The position numbers were made by a program, and so were the translations under genes. A DNA stretch of 64,000 nucleotides from Cordylochernes scorpioides (taxonomy: Eukaryota > Arthropoda > Arachnida > Pseudoscorpiones > Chernetidae): positions 27,034,947 through 27,098,946 of the forward strand of contig CP092865.1 in NCBI GenBank assembly GCA_030710605.1, read 5' to 3'. The notes under the pieces are model-generated. The model did no database searches and had not been told where the DNA came from. It was given only the letters and a program-made list of their open reading frames with translations. Below are positions 41,548 to 53,089 of the stretch, piece after piece (within the stretch, counting starts at the first letter, position 1; each line of letters starts with the position of its first letter).

Positions 41548-43127
41548 TAGTGGGGTTTTAGGACTGTCGGTATTTTGAGTTATGGGGATTTTGGATTGTC
41601 GGGAATTTGGTTAGAAGGGATTTTGGACTGTCGGGATTTGGGGTAGTGGTTATTTTGAAATGTCGGGATTTTGAGTAGTGGGGATTTTGGACTGTCGGGA
41701 TTTGGGGTAGTGGTTATTTTGGAGTGTCGGGATTTTGGGTAGCAGAGATTTTAGACTGTCGAAATTTTGGGTAGTAGGTATTTTGAACTGTCGGGATTTT
41801 GAGTAGTGGGGATTTTGGACTGTCGGGATTTGGGGCAGTGGTTATTTTGAAGTGTCGGGATTTTGGGTAGCAGAGATTTTAGACTGTCGAAATTTTGGGT
41901 AGTAGGTATTTTGAACTGTCGGGATTTTGAGTAGTGGGGATTTTGGACTGTCGGATTTTGGGGTAGTGGTTATTTTGAAGTGTCGGGATTTTGGGTAGCA
42001 GAGATTTTAGACTGTCGAAATTTTGGGTAGTAGGTATTTTGAACTGTCGGGATTTTGAGTAGTAGGGATTTTGGACTGTCGGGATTTGGGGAAGTGGTTA
42101 TTTTGAAGTGTCGGGATTTTGGGTAGCAGAGATTTTAGACTGTCGAAATTTTGGGTAGTAGGTATTTTGAACTGTCGGGATTTTGAGTAGTGGGGATTTT
42201 GGACTGTCGGGATTTGGGGTAGTGGTTATTTTGAAGTGTCGGGATTTTGGTTAGCAGAGATTTTAGACTGTCGAAATTTTGGGTAGTAGGTATTTTGAAC
42301 TGTCGGGATTTTGAGTAGTGGGGATTTTGGACTGTCGGGATTTTGAGTAGTGGGGATTTTTGACTGTCGGGATTTTGAGTAGTGGGGATTTTGGACTGTC
42401 GGGATTTTGGGTAGCAGAGATTTTGGACTGTCGGGATTTTGGGTAGCAGGGATTTTGGACTGTCGGGATTTTGGGTAGCAGAGATTTTAGACTGTCGAAA
42501 ATTTGGGTAGTAGGTATTTTGAACTGTCGGGATTTTGAGTAGTGGGGATTTTGGACTCTGGGATTTTGAGTAGTGGGGATTTTGGACTGTCTAAATTTTG
42601 GGTAGTAGGTATTTTGAACTGTCGGGATTTTGAGTAGTGGGGATTTTGGACTGTCGGATTTTGAGTAGTGGGGATTTTGGGCTGTCGGGATTTTGAGTAG
42701 TGGGGATTTTGGACTGTCGGGATTTTGGGTAGCAAGGATTTTGGACTGTCGGGATTTTGGGTAGCAGGGATTTTGGACTGTCGGGATTTTGGGTAGCAGA
42801 GATTTTAGACTGTCGAAATTTTGGGTAGTAGGTATTTTGAACTGTCGGGATTTTGAGTAGTGGGGATTTTGGACTGTCGGGATTTGGGGTAGTGGTTATT
42901 TTGAAGTGTCGGGATTTTGGGTAGCAGAGATTTTAGACTGTCGAAATTTTGGGTAGTAGGTATTTTGAACTGTCGGGATTTTGAGTAGTGGGGATTTTGA
43001 ACTGTCGGGATTTTGAGTAGTGGGGATTTTGGACTGTCGGGATTTTGAGTAGTGGGGATTTTGGACTGTCGGTATTTTGGGTAGCAGGGATTTTGGGTAG
43101 CAGGGATTTTGGACTGTCGGGATTTTG
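41548..43127. repeat. Minisatellite of 16-bp subunits with 32-bp and 128-bp periods
   Basis: The basic 32-bp unit is GGACTGTCGGGATTTT plus GAGTAGTGGGGATTTT. From 41625 to 42310 and again at 42800-42960 four variant units repeat as a 128-bp block: AGACTGTCGAAATTTT starts at 41753, 41881, 42009, 42137 and 42265 (each step 128), then 42489, 42807 and 42935. Between blocks simpler 32-bp repeats occur. The open frames here (repeating Lys-Ile-Pro and Gln-Asn-Pro on the minus strand) follow from the unit length and are not genes. Confidence 0.92.
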
Positions 43128-43129
43128 AC

Positions 43130-43930
43130 CCGGACCCAATTATTATTATCTACAGTAATGGTTTTCGCCTTACGCAAACAACCAATCGGACGCAATGTTG
43201 CTTTCATACATGTCTATATTTAGAGACATGCTCGTTTTACGAACGAATCTATAACAACAGTTAGAGAGTCCTGAACATTTTTGAAGTTTTACTTTAATTT
43301 TGATTGTATCCTTATTATTATAATAATGTCACCAACATTGTCTTCTTCCGACGGACGAAAAGACACAGATGTAAAGACGTAAATTATATGTAGTAGATTT
43401 ATTGTATGAATTTATATAAATATATACTTTATTTAAATTTGCTATTTGCTCCGACTGAACTATATTAAAAGGATTTCCTTTTTAACACTTGATTTTCTCT
43501 AGTGAACGACTAATATTCTAAATTTCGTCAGCTTTTTATATTCACACTTAAAAAAAATATATATTTGACATATCGGAGGAGATATCCCAACTTGGGATAC
43601 TGGCGCCTAAATACATTTTATCAACCTATATACAATTCACTTTATATACAATTCAATAAACAATACTAAAAACAAAATTAAAACTAAAAGGTTGGTTTTC
43701 TCAAATAGAAAATAAAGTTTGAAATGAATTTATAAAAATTATTGAATTTTACATAGGTGTCTTTGTTATATTCACGCTTAATAGAAATAATCAAAAATAT
43801 CATTTTTATTTTCCACAATATTATTTTAATTATTTTACCTCTATTCTCTTAACTTTCTTAGTTCTTATTCGTGTCTTACTTTAATTGTTTCCAGTTTTAC
43901 AGACTTCAATTATTTTCACTGATCTCCTAA
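43130..43930. other. AT-rich DNA, nothing recognised
   Basis: No repeat match or coding motif seen. Confidence 0.4.
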
Positions 43931-43934
43931 ATAC

Positions 43935-44100
43935 AAGTGATACAGGCTATGATAAGCATGGTGGGTAGTTAGCCACTGCTTCTCTTTTACTCTGTAAGTG
44001 TACCACATATTGAAAGCAGTTCACCTTTTGCGCTTATAAGGTGCAGAGACCTATTTGGTTATTTGCACTTACTTGTATAGTTGGATGTGTGTAAGTATCG
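43935..44100. repeat. SINE-related fragment
   Basis: CATGGTGGGTAG, TGTAAGTGTACCACAT, GAAAGCAGTTCACCTTTTGC and TTTGGTTATTTGCACT match 60555-60720 in the same orientation. Confidence 0.6.
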
Positions 44101-44139
44101 GTGGCCAAGGAACTAGAAATAAAATCAAAGCTACGCATC

Positions 44140-44520
44140 TTTTTCTTCTCTTCTTCTTTCTTATCTCCACATATTTATATTAAGGTATCAAGCTTGTAAA
44201 GCTTGAAACCATCATGACTAGGTGAAGTATAATGCGTCTGCCTTTGTCATTAAGACTGGGAGCACTACTCAGTGGCAGGCCGACTTAGCTCCAAAAGAAA
44301 TGTCCACCTCTGACATGAGGAACAGACGCCATGTGCAGCCGCTCCTAACACGGAGTATAAACGCTGCTCATCCTGTATCCCTGGATTAGGAACCCCTACA
44401 GGGTACTATCAGCCGGGCCAGCTGAACCCAGTTTTTTTAGTGAGCTTGTTACTGCTCCCCCTCCTTCTTTTTCATCCGGGCTTGGGACCGGCAAAGGCGG
44501 AGTTTCAAAAACTACACATT
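44140..44520 (+). repeat. Family V repeat
   Basis: A long match to 52440-52805: TATCAAGCTTGTA, AAGACTGGGAGCACTACTCA, CATGTGCAGCCGCTCCTAAC, CATCCTGTATCCCTGGAT and TTCATCCGGGCTTGGGACC. Its blocks and end resemble retrotransposon-derived sequence; no frame is kept. Confidence 0.68.
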
Positions 44521-44524
44521 CAAT

Positions 44525-45465
44525 TCTGAAATTGTAAAATAAAAAGGTAAATAATATTTTGTTCTGTAGATTATTTCTTCAGAATTTAATTTCTTAAGTT
44601 TTTATTATTGCAGTAAGGGCAGTAAAAAATGGATTTATTTTTAAAAGAAACGTACGCGACAAAAATAGTTAAAATACCTTATAACAAATGACGCGCTATT
44701 ACATCGTTTTTGACTAAACTATAATCTTTATTTTTGTTTATCGCTACATCTCGAGGTTTTACTGTTTGCTAGAGTCAAAAGGTAGCTGAGCAATTAGGTT
44801 ACCAACTTCACTCATTCCAAATGGAAATGTGACACTGAAAGCCGGCTTACAAAATCTAACAAGATGTTAATGAAGCCGTTTACATCAGCTTCCTTTTAAA
44901 TTCTGCTGCTTCTACTTCATTATAAACGAGGTTGCAAAGCAGTAGTTCTAAAATATTAAATGACGGGTTTACATAATCATTTACTGCAACTTTTACTTTT
45001 TTTACTCTTCGATTAGTAGGTAACAATAATGTTAGAGAGAAAAAAGGTAAAAAAAGTATGATCAGTTTATTAAATGCGAGTTCTCTGATGCACATGTGAA
45101 TATTGCAGATTTACTGCTGCCAAATATTCTCACAACATCATATTTTTGACGCTTTGACAGCGTTTAGTTACACTATTAGAATATGGGTTTTCGTTATCAC
45201 CGAGATCTTCTCAAGTTTTTTTACCACTTTTTAACCAGATTTTGGCATATTCACGTCATTTGGTCTTGAAATCCCATTACTTTAAATAAAAGGAAAGGTA
45301 TAGTGATATCTCTTAGTAGGTCGTCAACCTACAGCCTGTGCTACCGGGCCAACAGCTCGACGCCTACGAAATTTGCTTTTCTTGTTAATTCATGAAAAGG
45401 TATTTGGCCAATTATAATAGTAAAAGTAATGCTCAGTGCATAATTATTCCAATGTATATTGTAGC
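44525..45465. other. AT-rich DNA, nothing firm
   Basis: A weak S-like piece (ATTGCAGTAAGGGCAGTAAA) occurs at about 44607. No coding motif. Confidence 0.35.
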
Positions 45466-45469
45466 AAAG

Positions 45470-45636
45470 TATTTATTATTTTATTAACAGAGAGTATCAT
45501 TTTTAATGTTTATATTTTGCTACTCTGTAAATTTCCCTCATTGCTTATCTTTTGTTTATAATTCATAGTTTGTTCTTGCCTTAAATAAATTGTTGTGTCA
45601 TCCTGAAGTTTGTCTTTCCTAATTTTCCATATGGCA
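45470..45636 (+). repeat. Solo LTR of the TRIM-like family
   Basis: Begins TGTAGCAAAGTA, ends CCATATGGCA, and shares TTTTGCTACTCTGTAAATTT with the LTRs at 4163-4350 and 4682-4862. ATAT flanks it on both sides (45466-45469 and 45637-45640), the same 4 bp as the complete element. Confidence 0.72.
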
Positions 45637-45939
45637 ATATTGTGCTCTGCCATAAGCATCGTTTAATTGCATAATAAGGATGTTCTATTTAGTTATAGGC
45701 CATGTTTATTTTATATTTCAAGTTGAACACACTCAAACCTTCCATAGGCAGTGTTAAAGATCCATCCTCCTCAATCCTCTGGACCTTCTTCCTCAGCATT
45801 ATGTAGCTTACTTCACTCCAGTCCTTGAGGTCATTTGTCCTTATTCTTCTTGGTCTTTATTTTTATCAACATGTAACTTACTCCACCCCATTCCTTGCTC
45901 TTTCTTGTATTCTCTCATGTATCTTCCAAGGTTAGAACC

Positions 45940-46095
45940 AAATCATCTTCTTGAAGAGCCTCTCAGAACATGGCTCTCCATTTCAACTAATGCTTTTCTT
46001 ACCATTCTAGCTCTCCCCCAGACCTCTTCCTTAGTGATGCTGTCAGTCCACTCTATCTTCAGTAGCCTTCTGTAGCAACAGATATGTGGAAAATG
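45940..46095 (-). pseudogene. Non-LTR retrotransposon fragment
   Basis: The minus strand reads CCYRRLLKIEWTDSITKEEV then WGRARMVRKALVEMESHVLR. LxIxWTDxxTxEEV followed by a basic segment is the C-terminal signature of a large group of arthropod non-LTR reverse transcriptases. Decayed sequence on both sides (45700-45940 is probably the remainder) has stops in all frames. Confidence 0.62.
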
Positions 46096-46099
46096 ATAT

Positions 46100-46550
46100 T
46101 TATAAATTAAGACGACGCGATGTATGCGGTCGTTTGATGGGCAGATTAGATAACAAAACAAACTGCTCCAAATCATCATCGATGCCATTGCAGTACCTAG
46201 TACAGGGTTTAGAACACTCTGAGCGTAGTTGGATTTGTACTACGTATTCGTACAAGTACTTGTATATTCTTTCGTTGCTTTTTATTCGTTCGTACTTGTA
46301 TATTCAATTCGAAAAGTGGTTTTCCGCGATTATTTATATAAATAGAAATGTATTCTTTTCTCCACAATCTGAAAGGGGTTTGTATAGTGGTATACGATTC
46401 TCGACAACCATGACTTAGAATCGAATCTCGCATTGAGAACTTCTTTTAAATTTCTTCATTTTTTTTAAAATTCTTGTACCGGTTACAAATCCACTATGGA
46501 ATGCAAGTTATCAAACGGGAATCTGTTACCGCAGAAGTACCAAATTCGAT
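46100..46550. other. Unassigned DNA
   Basis: Overlapping frames on opposite strands at 46086-46418 and 46209-46433 show no motif. GTACTTGTATATTC occurs twice near 46253-46306. Confidence 0.3.
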
Positions 46551-46554
46551 CTGT

Positions 46555-46650
46555 TTTCTACATAGGTAGACATGTGATGCATTTACAGTAAAAGCAGTTT
46601 AAATCCTACCTACTATGAAATCATGGTCTGTGTCATGTTTACTTAGGAAA
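46555..46650 (-). repeat. SINE-related fragment
   Basis: GACATGTGATGCATTTACAG, AAAAGCAGTTTAAATCC and ACTATGAAATCATGG relate to the 60555-60855 family in inverse orientation. Confidence 0.5.
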
Positions 46651-46885
46651 AGTAAAAATATGAAGATGCTTTATTTTTTGACCGTTCAAAAAGACCCAAG
46701 TTACGAACAAAGTGAGGATAGTTTCCCGTGAATGGTGTAATGTAGACGGCTAGTTGGTTGTTACGGTAGATGATAGGAGGTGTGATGGGACGTCAAGATA
46801 CGAAGAGATAAGATTGATCCGGATAGGGTCGGGTCCGTCCGGTATTATAGCTTATTCACTCCTATCTTCTTCGGTAGATCTTGTA

Positions 46886-47084
46886 CACACTCATCGACAA
46901 AACTCAATCTTTTAGCATGTATATCGCTACAATAACTCTGAAAGATATTTGATACGCAATGACTTTATTAAAAACCCACGAGTTAACCAAGTCTGAACAA
47001 AGTTGCCTCTGTCTCCTTCAAAAAAAAAAAATAGACGACCTGCGACAAAGACTTTCCACTTCCTTAAGTTTTGTTAATGAGGTG
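46886..47084. mobile_element. Family X MITE
   Basis: 199 bp with ends CACACTCATCGACAAAACTC and AAGTTTTGTTAATGAGGTG, TA on both sides; shares its interior with 31945-32158. Confidence 0.7.
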
Positions 47085-47194
47085 TAGGTCTAAAAATCAA
47101 AATGTTTTCTATATACCTAACAATATAGTTTACTTGGAGTAGAGGAAGACTCAAAATCTTACCCAAAATGATTATTTAAAATAATTAATCAAGA

Positions 47195-47345
47195 ACTCCG
47201 CAAAAGATTTCATCAATTTACTAGCATTCGCAATATTTCGAGTTAAAAACTTCCATAGGCGTTTCTTCTGGAAGATTTTAAAATTCGAAACATTGCGAAT
47301 ATATACTGATGAATTGGTGAATAAACCTTTTGTGGAATATGTTGG
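47195..47345. repeat. Palindrome with diverged arms
   Basis: CGCAAAAGATTTCATCAATT, AGCATTCGCAATATTTCGAG on the left mirror ATTCGAAACATTGCGAATAT, GATGAATTGGTGAATAAACC on the right. Confidence 0.62.
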
Positions 47346-47349
47346 TTAA

Positions 47350-48020
47350 TTATTTTATATTATTTTCTGCAATTTCCAACGCGATAGAACATGATTCTGA
47401 TGGACTGTACTTGAGATAAAGTGTCACTAAAGTGTCATTATAGTCCGTTAACCTCACACACAATATTGTATCTCACTTTTGAAATATGTTTCAAGAAAGT
47501 ATATTAAATACGGACTTGATAATTATAGCGGATGAGTGTTGCGAATGTTTGTATACCGAGTCACCATTTATTCAAAATCGAAGATGATCTGACAAAGACT
47601 ATACCTCGAAACCTCAGTCTTTAGATAAGCTTTCCAAAATTATTGTTATGTCAGCATTGTCACTTATCCAAATCTGGGTGGTCGGAGAGACAAGCTTCAG
47701 ATGACGCATAGTGTTGTTACAATTATTTTTACAGGAAACACGGCTCTTTTTTTACCATGGTGCATGTTCAGGTGAGAACCAACCGGCTAAAAAAGGTTAT
47801 GTCATGAAAATACGTTCCTTAATCATACCTGCAAAGATCACATCAGGTTCCAATTCAAATAAACCTTGTTGCTACCCAAGTGCAACCTAGTTTATAAATG
47901 TACAAAAAAATAGTTATTCAGAGGTGTTTATCATATGTATATATACTACATTAGCAATTCAAATTGATACAGCAAGAAGGCGACACACTACGGACGTGAA
48001 ATCTACACGATATGTGATAT
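47350..48020. other. Nothing recognised
   Basis: No repeat match or coding motif seen. Confidence 0.35.
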
Positions 48021-48024
48021 TTCT

Positions 48025-48107
48025 ATGAAAAATAGACACTTCGGCCAGTTAGAGTTTTATAATATAATAAAAAAAACCTCTAACTGGCCGAAGTGTCTAT
48101 TTTTCAT
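48025..48107. repeat. Perfect 30-bp inverted repeat
   Basis: ATGAAAAATAGACACTTCGG with CCAGTTAGAG at 48025-48054 is exactly mirrored at 48078-48107 around a 23-nt AT spacer. MITE-like hairpin, no TA or other duplication established. Confidence 0.78.
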
Positions 48108-48344
48108 ATAAATATGAATGCCGGCCAGGCAACCTCTATCTTTACGCTATGTGATATGTAAATGATTAAATTTTCAACGCATCTATGCAAAATAGGCGCC
48201 GGTAGCAATACCTATAATGAGTTTAAAAGAAGAAATTGCACAGCAGATTTATCATTCAGAAATTCCATTTGAAACGTTACTTCGATGTGAAAGGTTGTCG
48301 TGATGTCTCATGTAAGAAGAAGACATGCTTAGCAACACGTTTCT

Positions 48345-48584
48345 GTGTTTGATAGAGGTAGAATTGTAGCCTACTGGGATTGTGGTTTATCGTACCGTAG
48401 TATTAATGTTCGCGTCTGTAAATATCCCAGAACTGTTAGAAAAATATGGAATCGATACGCGAAAGGAAATTGTTTTGTTTTAAAAAATAATTCTAATTTT
48501 ATGAATACAAAATATATTCAAGACGTTAAAAGAAGTCTAGATGGCGCAGTACAACCAATACACGGTGCACGAACTCTAAAATAA
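48345..48584 (+). pseudogene. Tc1/mariner transposase, N-terminal DNA-binding fragment
   Basis: The first roughly 45 codons read FDRGRIVAYWDCGLSYRSIN then VRVCKYPRTVRKIWNRYAKG. This is a paired-type helix-turn-helix as at the N-terminus of Tc1-like transposases (usual form GLSYRSIAARVGR.P.TV.RIWNRW). After WNRYAKG the match fades, then the frame ends at 48584. The catalytic DDE domain is absent. No terminal inverted repeats identified. Confidence 0.72.
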
Positions 48585-48589
48585 ATCAG

Positions 48590-48900
48590 TTTCAATCAGT
48601 TTCTCTCTCTTCACCAAAACCTTTACATTCAATCCGGTAACCACATCGCTGAACTCACATACTGATATTCCTGTCGTGTTTATTTTGGTGCCGAATGTGG
48701 CAATGTTTACTTCGCCACCTCTAACTCGGATGATGACATGTGTTTCCGGTTACCGTAGTGGTAAGAGCGTTGAACCATCCTTGTCTATGTAACTTTCTCT
48801 AGCTTATATTACAACTTCATTGAAATCCGTCAATGGTGAACTATGCATCCTAAGTTTAAGAGATATATAGTGAGAGAGGGAAGAACTGCAAACAAGAGAT
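48590..48900. other. Nothing recognised
   Basis: Low-complexity pyrimidine stretch near 48600; otherwise no match. Confidence 0.35.
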
Positions 48901-48903
48901 TTT

Positions 48904-49365
48904 GTACAAGTATATACAGCAATGGATAATAGGCTACTTATACCGAAGTCTGTACCCTGTACAAGTATATACACCGATGGATAGTGGGCTACTTATACCG
49001 AAGTCTGTACGCCTGTACAAGTATATACACCGATGGATAGTGGGCTACTTATACCAAGGTCTGTACGCCTGTACAAGTATATACACCAATGGATAGTGGG
49101 CTACCTATACCGAAGTCTGTACGCCTGTACAAGTATATACACCAATGGATAGTAGGCTACTTATACCGAGGTCTGTACGCCTGTACAAGTATATACACCG
49201 ATGGATAGTGGGCTACTTATACCGAGGTCTGTACGCCTGTACAAGTATATACACCAATGGATAGTGGGCTACTTATACCGAGGTCTGTACGCCTGTACAA
49301 GTATATGCACCAATGGATAGTGGGCTACTTATACCGAAGTCTGTACGCCTGTACAAGTATATATA
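48904..49365. repeat. Tandem array, 56-bp unit, about eight copies
   Basis: GTACAAGTATATACACC recurs at 48904, 48959, 49015, 49071, 49127, 49183, 49239, 49295 and 49351. The spacing is exactly 56 except for the first step of 55. Units also share GATGGATAGTGGGCTACTTA and CCGAAGTCTGTACGCC. Copies differ by only a few substitutions. Frames across it cycle because 56 is not a multiple of 3. Confidence 0.93.
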
Positions 49366-49379
49366 GTCGAGGATGTTTC

Positions 49380-49760
49380 CCCAAAGAGGAAGATTCTTCC
49401 TCCAGATAATCAGGGAATTATCAAGATCCAGAAAGAACTTGTATATGGACGCCATTGTTGACACAAGAATCGAGTAGGCATCGTCATCCATCCCTTGTCC
49501 GAAGAGCCAGTCTGAAGCCCTGAACATTTCTCTAGATGGTTTATATAGTCTAATGTATATATAAGTACTCTGTGTGTAAGAAATAATTCAAAATATAACG
49601 AGTTTTATTCAATCCGTACAGTTTCATGTAGTTCATATAGCCAGTGGTTTGGCAGTTTAATCTAACAGGCTTATTTGGGAATTATTTAAAGAAGAACACT
49701 GAGTTCTAACATCTAAAACAATATATATCTGAAATTGATTTTAAACACCTTTAACAATAA
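49380..49760. other. Unassigned DNA
   Basis: A minus frame at 49273-49527 overlaps the array and reads into unique DNA (LFGQGMDDDAYSILVSTMAS); no family recognised. Confidence 0.3.
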
Positions 49761-49764
49761 TTTC

Positions 49765-49935
49765 ACTAAATCGTCGGCTATATAGGCCCAACAGCCCAAT
49801 TCAATAGTACTCGTAGAGCTGGGGAAACCACTGGAAGGGTGCACCACTGATGAGCCAGGCCTCTCAATAAAGTAGAGAATGTAAGAAGTTTTCTTTACGT
49901 GAAATAATAGCGCTCTATATTTCTAATTCCTAATT
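49765..49935 (+). repeat. Family S repeat
   Basis: CTGGGGAAACCACTGGAAGG, GTGCACCACTGATGAGCCAG and a following GCCTCTCAATAAAG block. Confidence 0.65.
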
Positions 49936-50309
49936 TCAAAGCTTGTTTTGTGAGATTCTCTTCGATCTCCGAATTTACACCTTCTAAGAATAGATGATGG
50001 AATAACTGCATTGTTTTTAAGCATTCTTTAAGGGAAAAGATTTTTTTTAGACATGGATATCATCTTTCCGAAAATTTACAATGTTTTATGTACATATTTA
50101 TCATCCCTGACCATTACATAGAAATCCGATATTTACCTAATATCAATAGGAAATTTTAAACAGTAAAATTACTTTGTAGCGTTTCCAAGAAGAAATACTC
50201 CACAATTACCCGGTGAAAGAATTCCACTTGGATGCATCAACTTCCATTTCTTTCTCTTGGATGTGAGAGTCAATAAAATTCCAAATCATTGTAGGTGTTT
50301 TCTATATTT

Positions 50310-50410
50310 AAAAACTCAAGTTTCGGACAAAAAACGCTCTTCTACAGGCTTACTCTAAAATCGACTATTTTTATATTAGAACCCTGTAAAAGAGAGTTTT
50401 TCACTTGAAA
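50310..50410. repeat. Palindrome with hammerhead-like arms
   Basis: AAACTCAAGTTTCGGACAAA with CGCTCTTCTACAGG on the left is mirrored by CCCTGTAAAAGAGAG with TTTTTCACTTGAAAGAGC on the right. The minus-strand left arm reads CTGTAGAAGAGCG...GTCCGAAACTTGAG, a decayed hammerhead-like order related to 11780-12030. Confidence 0.5.
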
Positions 50411-50589
50411 GAGCTTGAATTTATTAATGAAAATAAACTTTCTATGAAATGCGTACAGACCCAAGTACGTCTTCTTTATATGAATATATTCAATATTTTA
50501 ACCCAAAAAACTTATAACGACTTGTATAACCTTTTCTGTAAAATAGGAGAGGAAACGTTGAGACAATATCAAAGAAGAGAAACTTAGAG

Positions 50590-50775
50590 ATCCTCAACAA
50601 AAATGATCAAAAGGTACAACAGTTCTTACATTGGGGGTGAAATTTATTTCTAGACGGAATCATGCGATCTAAAAATGTTGAGATGAACGGGGAAGAATCA
50701 TATGTCATATATTCCAGGTTATAGGCAGAATTCTAACAAATGATCCAGGGGGACGTAAACATATTCAATGAGACT
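50590..50775. other. Unassigned DNA before the 123-bp array
   Basis: No match; the array sequence fades in from about 50780. Confidence 0.35.
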
Positions 50776-50779
50776 GTTA

Positions 50780-52240
50780 TATAAATATCTACATCACAAG
50801 CTACAGAAAACGCCAGCAGGAGCTAACAAGATGCCGTGTTCCCAGTATGGCACAGGGCTGCGACTCTAACAAGAAATTATGTAAAAGAAGTGTGAAAATG
50901 AAAGACGCCATGAATGCTGTAGAAACAAATAGAGAGATCGCCCACATGAGATTCTGATGTCATTCTTGGTATTGAGGACCATTCCTATCAAGAAATAATC
51001 CAGAGGTAGACATAATTGATAACGCCATCATGTAGATATCAACAGAACAAGCTCCAGAAATCTACAGAGAATGCCAACGATATCATTCTCGCTATGGTAG
51101 AGTCCTAATAATATATCCAGATATAGAGACATAGTCGATGCCTCACTGTAATGTTGAAATCTACAACACAAGCTCCAGAATTCTACAGAGAATGCCAACA
51201 ATGTCTCTCATTCTCATTATGGTAGAGTCCTAATAAGAAATCCAGATATAGAGACATAGTTGATGCCACTGTAATGTTGAAATCTACAACACAAGCTCCA
51301 GAATTCTACAGAGAATGCCAACGATGTCTCTCATTCTCATTATGGTAGAGTCCTAATAAGAAATCCAGATATAGAGACATAGTTGATGCCACTGTAATGT
51401 TGAAATCTACAACACAAGCTCCAGAATTCTACAGAGAATGCCAACGATGTCTCTCATTCTCATTATGGTAGAGTCCTAATAAGAAATCCAGATATAGAGA
51501 CATAGTTGATGTCACTGTAATGTTGAAATCTACAACACAAGCTCCAGAATTCTACAGAGAATGCCAACGATGTCTCTCATTCTCATTATGGTAGAGTCCT
51601 AATAAGAAATCCAGATATAGAGACATAGTTGATGCCACTGTAATGTTGAAATCTACAACACAAGCTCCAGAATTCTACAGAGAATGCCAACGATGTCTCT
51701 CATTCTCATTATGGTAGAGTCCTAATAATAAATCCAGATATAGAGACATAGTTGATGCCACTGTGATGTTGAAATCTACAACACACTCTTTACAGCAATA
51801 TATAGATAACGCCAACGATGTCTCTCATTCTCATTATGGTAGAGTCCTAATAAGAAATCCAGATATAGAGACATAGTTGATGCCACTGTGGTGTCGAAAT
51901 CTACAACACATGTGCTACAGCAATATATAGATAACGCCAACGATGTCTCTCATTCTCATTATGGTAGAGTCCTAATAAGAAATCCAGATATAGCGACATA
52001 GTTGATGCCACTGTGGTGTCGAAATCTACAACACACTCTCTACAGCAATATATAGATAACGCCAACGATGTCTCTCATTCTCATTATGGTAGAGTCCTAA
52101 TAATGTAACCAGATATAGAGACATAGTTGATGCCACTGTGATGTCGAAATCTACAACACATGCTACAGCAGGGAGCGCCAAGGATGCCATTCCAAGTATG
52201 GTAGAGCCTGCAGCCCTAACAAGAAATTGCGAAGTCGGAT
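50780..52240. repeat. Tandem array, 123-125 bp unit, about nine clear copies with diverged edges
   Basis: AGTCCTAATAAGAAATCCAG recurs at about 51101, 51226, 51349, 51472, 51595, 51718, 51843, 51968 and 52093. The central copies (51226-51718) step by exactly 123 and are nearly identical. The copies from 51718 on step by 125 and carry TACAGCAATATATAGATAAC in place of AGAATTCTACAGAGAATGCC. Diverged units extend to about 50780 on the left and 52240 on the right. Confidence 0.92.
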
Positions 52241-52439
52241 CCAGGACGATGCAATTAGCAAGACGACCCGGATATTCGAGCGTTGAGTCAAGTGGTCCGC
52301 GTGGGCCCTTCCTGTAACCATCACTTTCACTGATCCCAGGAATAACCTGTTTTATTTTGTCACTTCTCCAACTACAGGATGTTCTATGACATCCCTGCCA
52401 TTGTGGGGAGAGTTTTACAGCACCTTATACTGCATAAGT

Positions 52440-52805
52440 TGCATATATCTTCTTCTTTCTTATCGTCACTCAATCATATTAGGGTATCAAGCTTGTAGAG
52501 ATTAAGACTTTTGATTTTGTTTGACAATCATCATGACTGGGTGCATCTGTCATTAAGACTGGGAGCACTACTCAGAATCAGGCTGACTTAGCTCCAAAAG
52601 AAATGGCTGCCTCTGACATGAGGAACAGACCCCATGTGCAGCCGCTCCTAACATAGAGTACTAACGCTGTCCATCCTGTATCCCTGGATCAGAAGCCCTT
52701 AAAAGGTACTATCAGCTAGGCTACTGAGCCCAGGTTTTTTAGTGAGCTTGTTACTGCTCTCCCTCCTCTTTTTTCATCCGGGCTTGGGACCAGCAAAGGC
52801 GTAGT
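52440..52805 (+). repeat. Family V repeat
   Basis: Copy of 44140-44520 with TATCAAGCTTGTAGAG, GACTGGGAGCACTACTCAGA, TGTGCAGCCGCTCCTAACAT and ATCCGGGCTTGGGACCAGC. Confidence 0.68.
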
Positions 52806-52854
52806 TAGTTACATATCTGCAAATAATGCATGAGAATCTCCTGATCGCGCGAAA

Positions 52855-53080
52855 CTAAAATTTGCTGATGGCAGAGCACCATCTATCATAAAAATATCAA
52901 TACACCATTGATTTTTTCTAGCTCCCGATTTTGACCAATATCCTTTCTTGAATTAACAATAAAGTCAACAGGTTTGTATCTGTTGGCATTCTTCAGCGTG
53001 ATGCAGGCTGTACAATAACTAAAACCAACAACCGATAAATGGCGCTCTACCATCAGCAACGCTCAGTTTCACGATAAGGA
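52855..53080. repeat. Family T-related palindromic repeat
   Basis: GCTGATGGCAGAGCACCATC on the left and GATAAATGGCGCTCTACCAT with CAGCAACGCTCAGTTTCACG on the right are inverted. The centre has GTTGGCATTCTTCAGCGTGA as in 18895-19365. Confidence 0.58.
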
Positions 53081-53089
53081 GTTGGTATT

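Noticed and set aside
41025-43207. Several open frames through the 41.5-43.1 kb minisatellite encoding repeated Lys-Ile-Pro-Thr and Gln-Asn-Pro
   Set aside because: They follow directly from the 32-bp unit on the minus strand, drift between frames and have no start context or domain. Only the separate frame at 41025-41547 is real, as a non-LTR fragment.
48904-49365. CRISPR-like array (regular repeats)
   Set aside because: Repeats are contiguous with no unique spacers and the DNA is clearly eukaryotic; it is a minisatellite.
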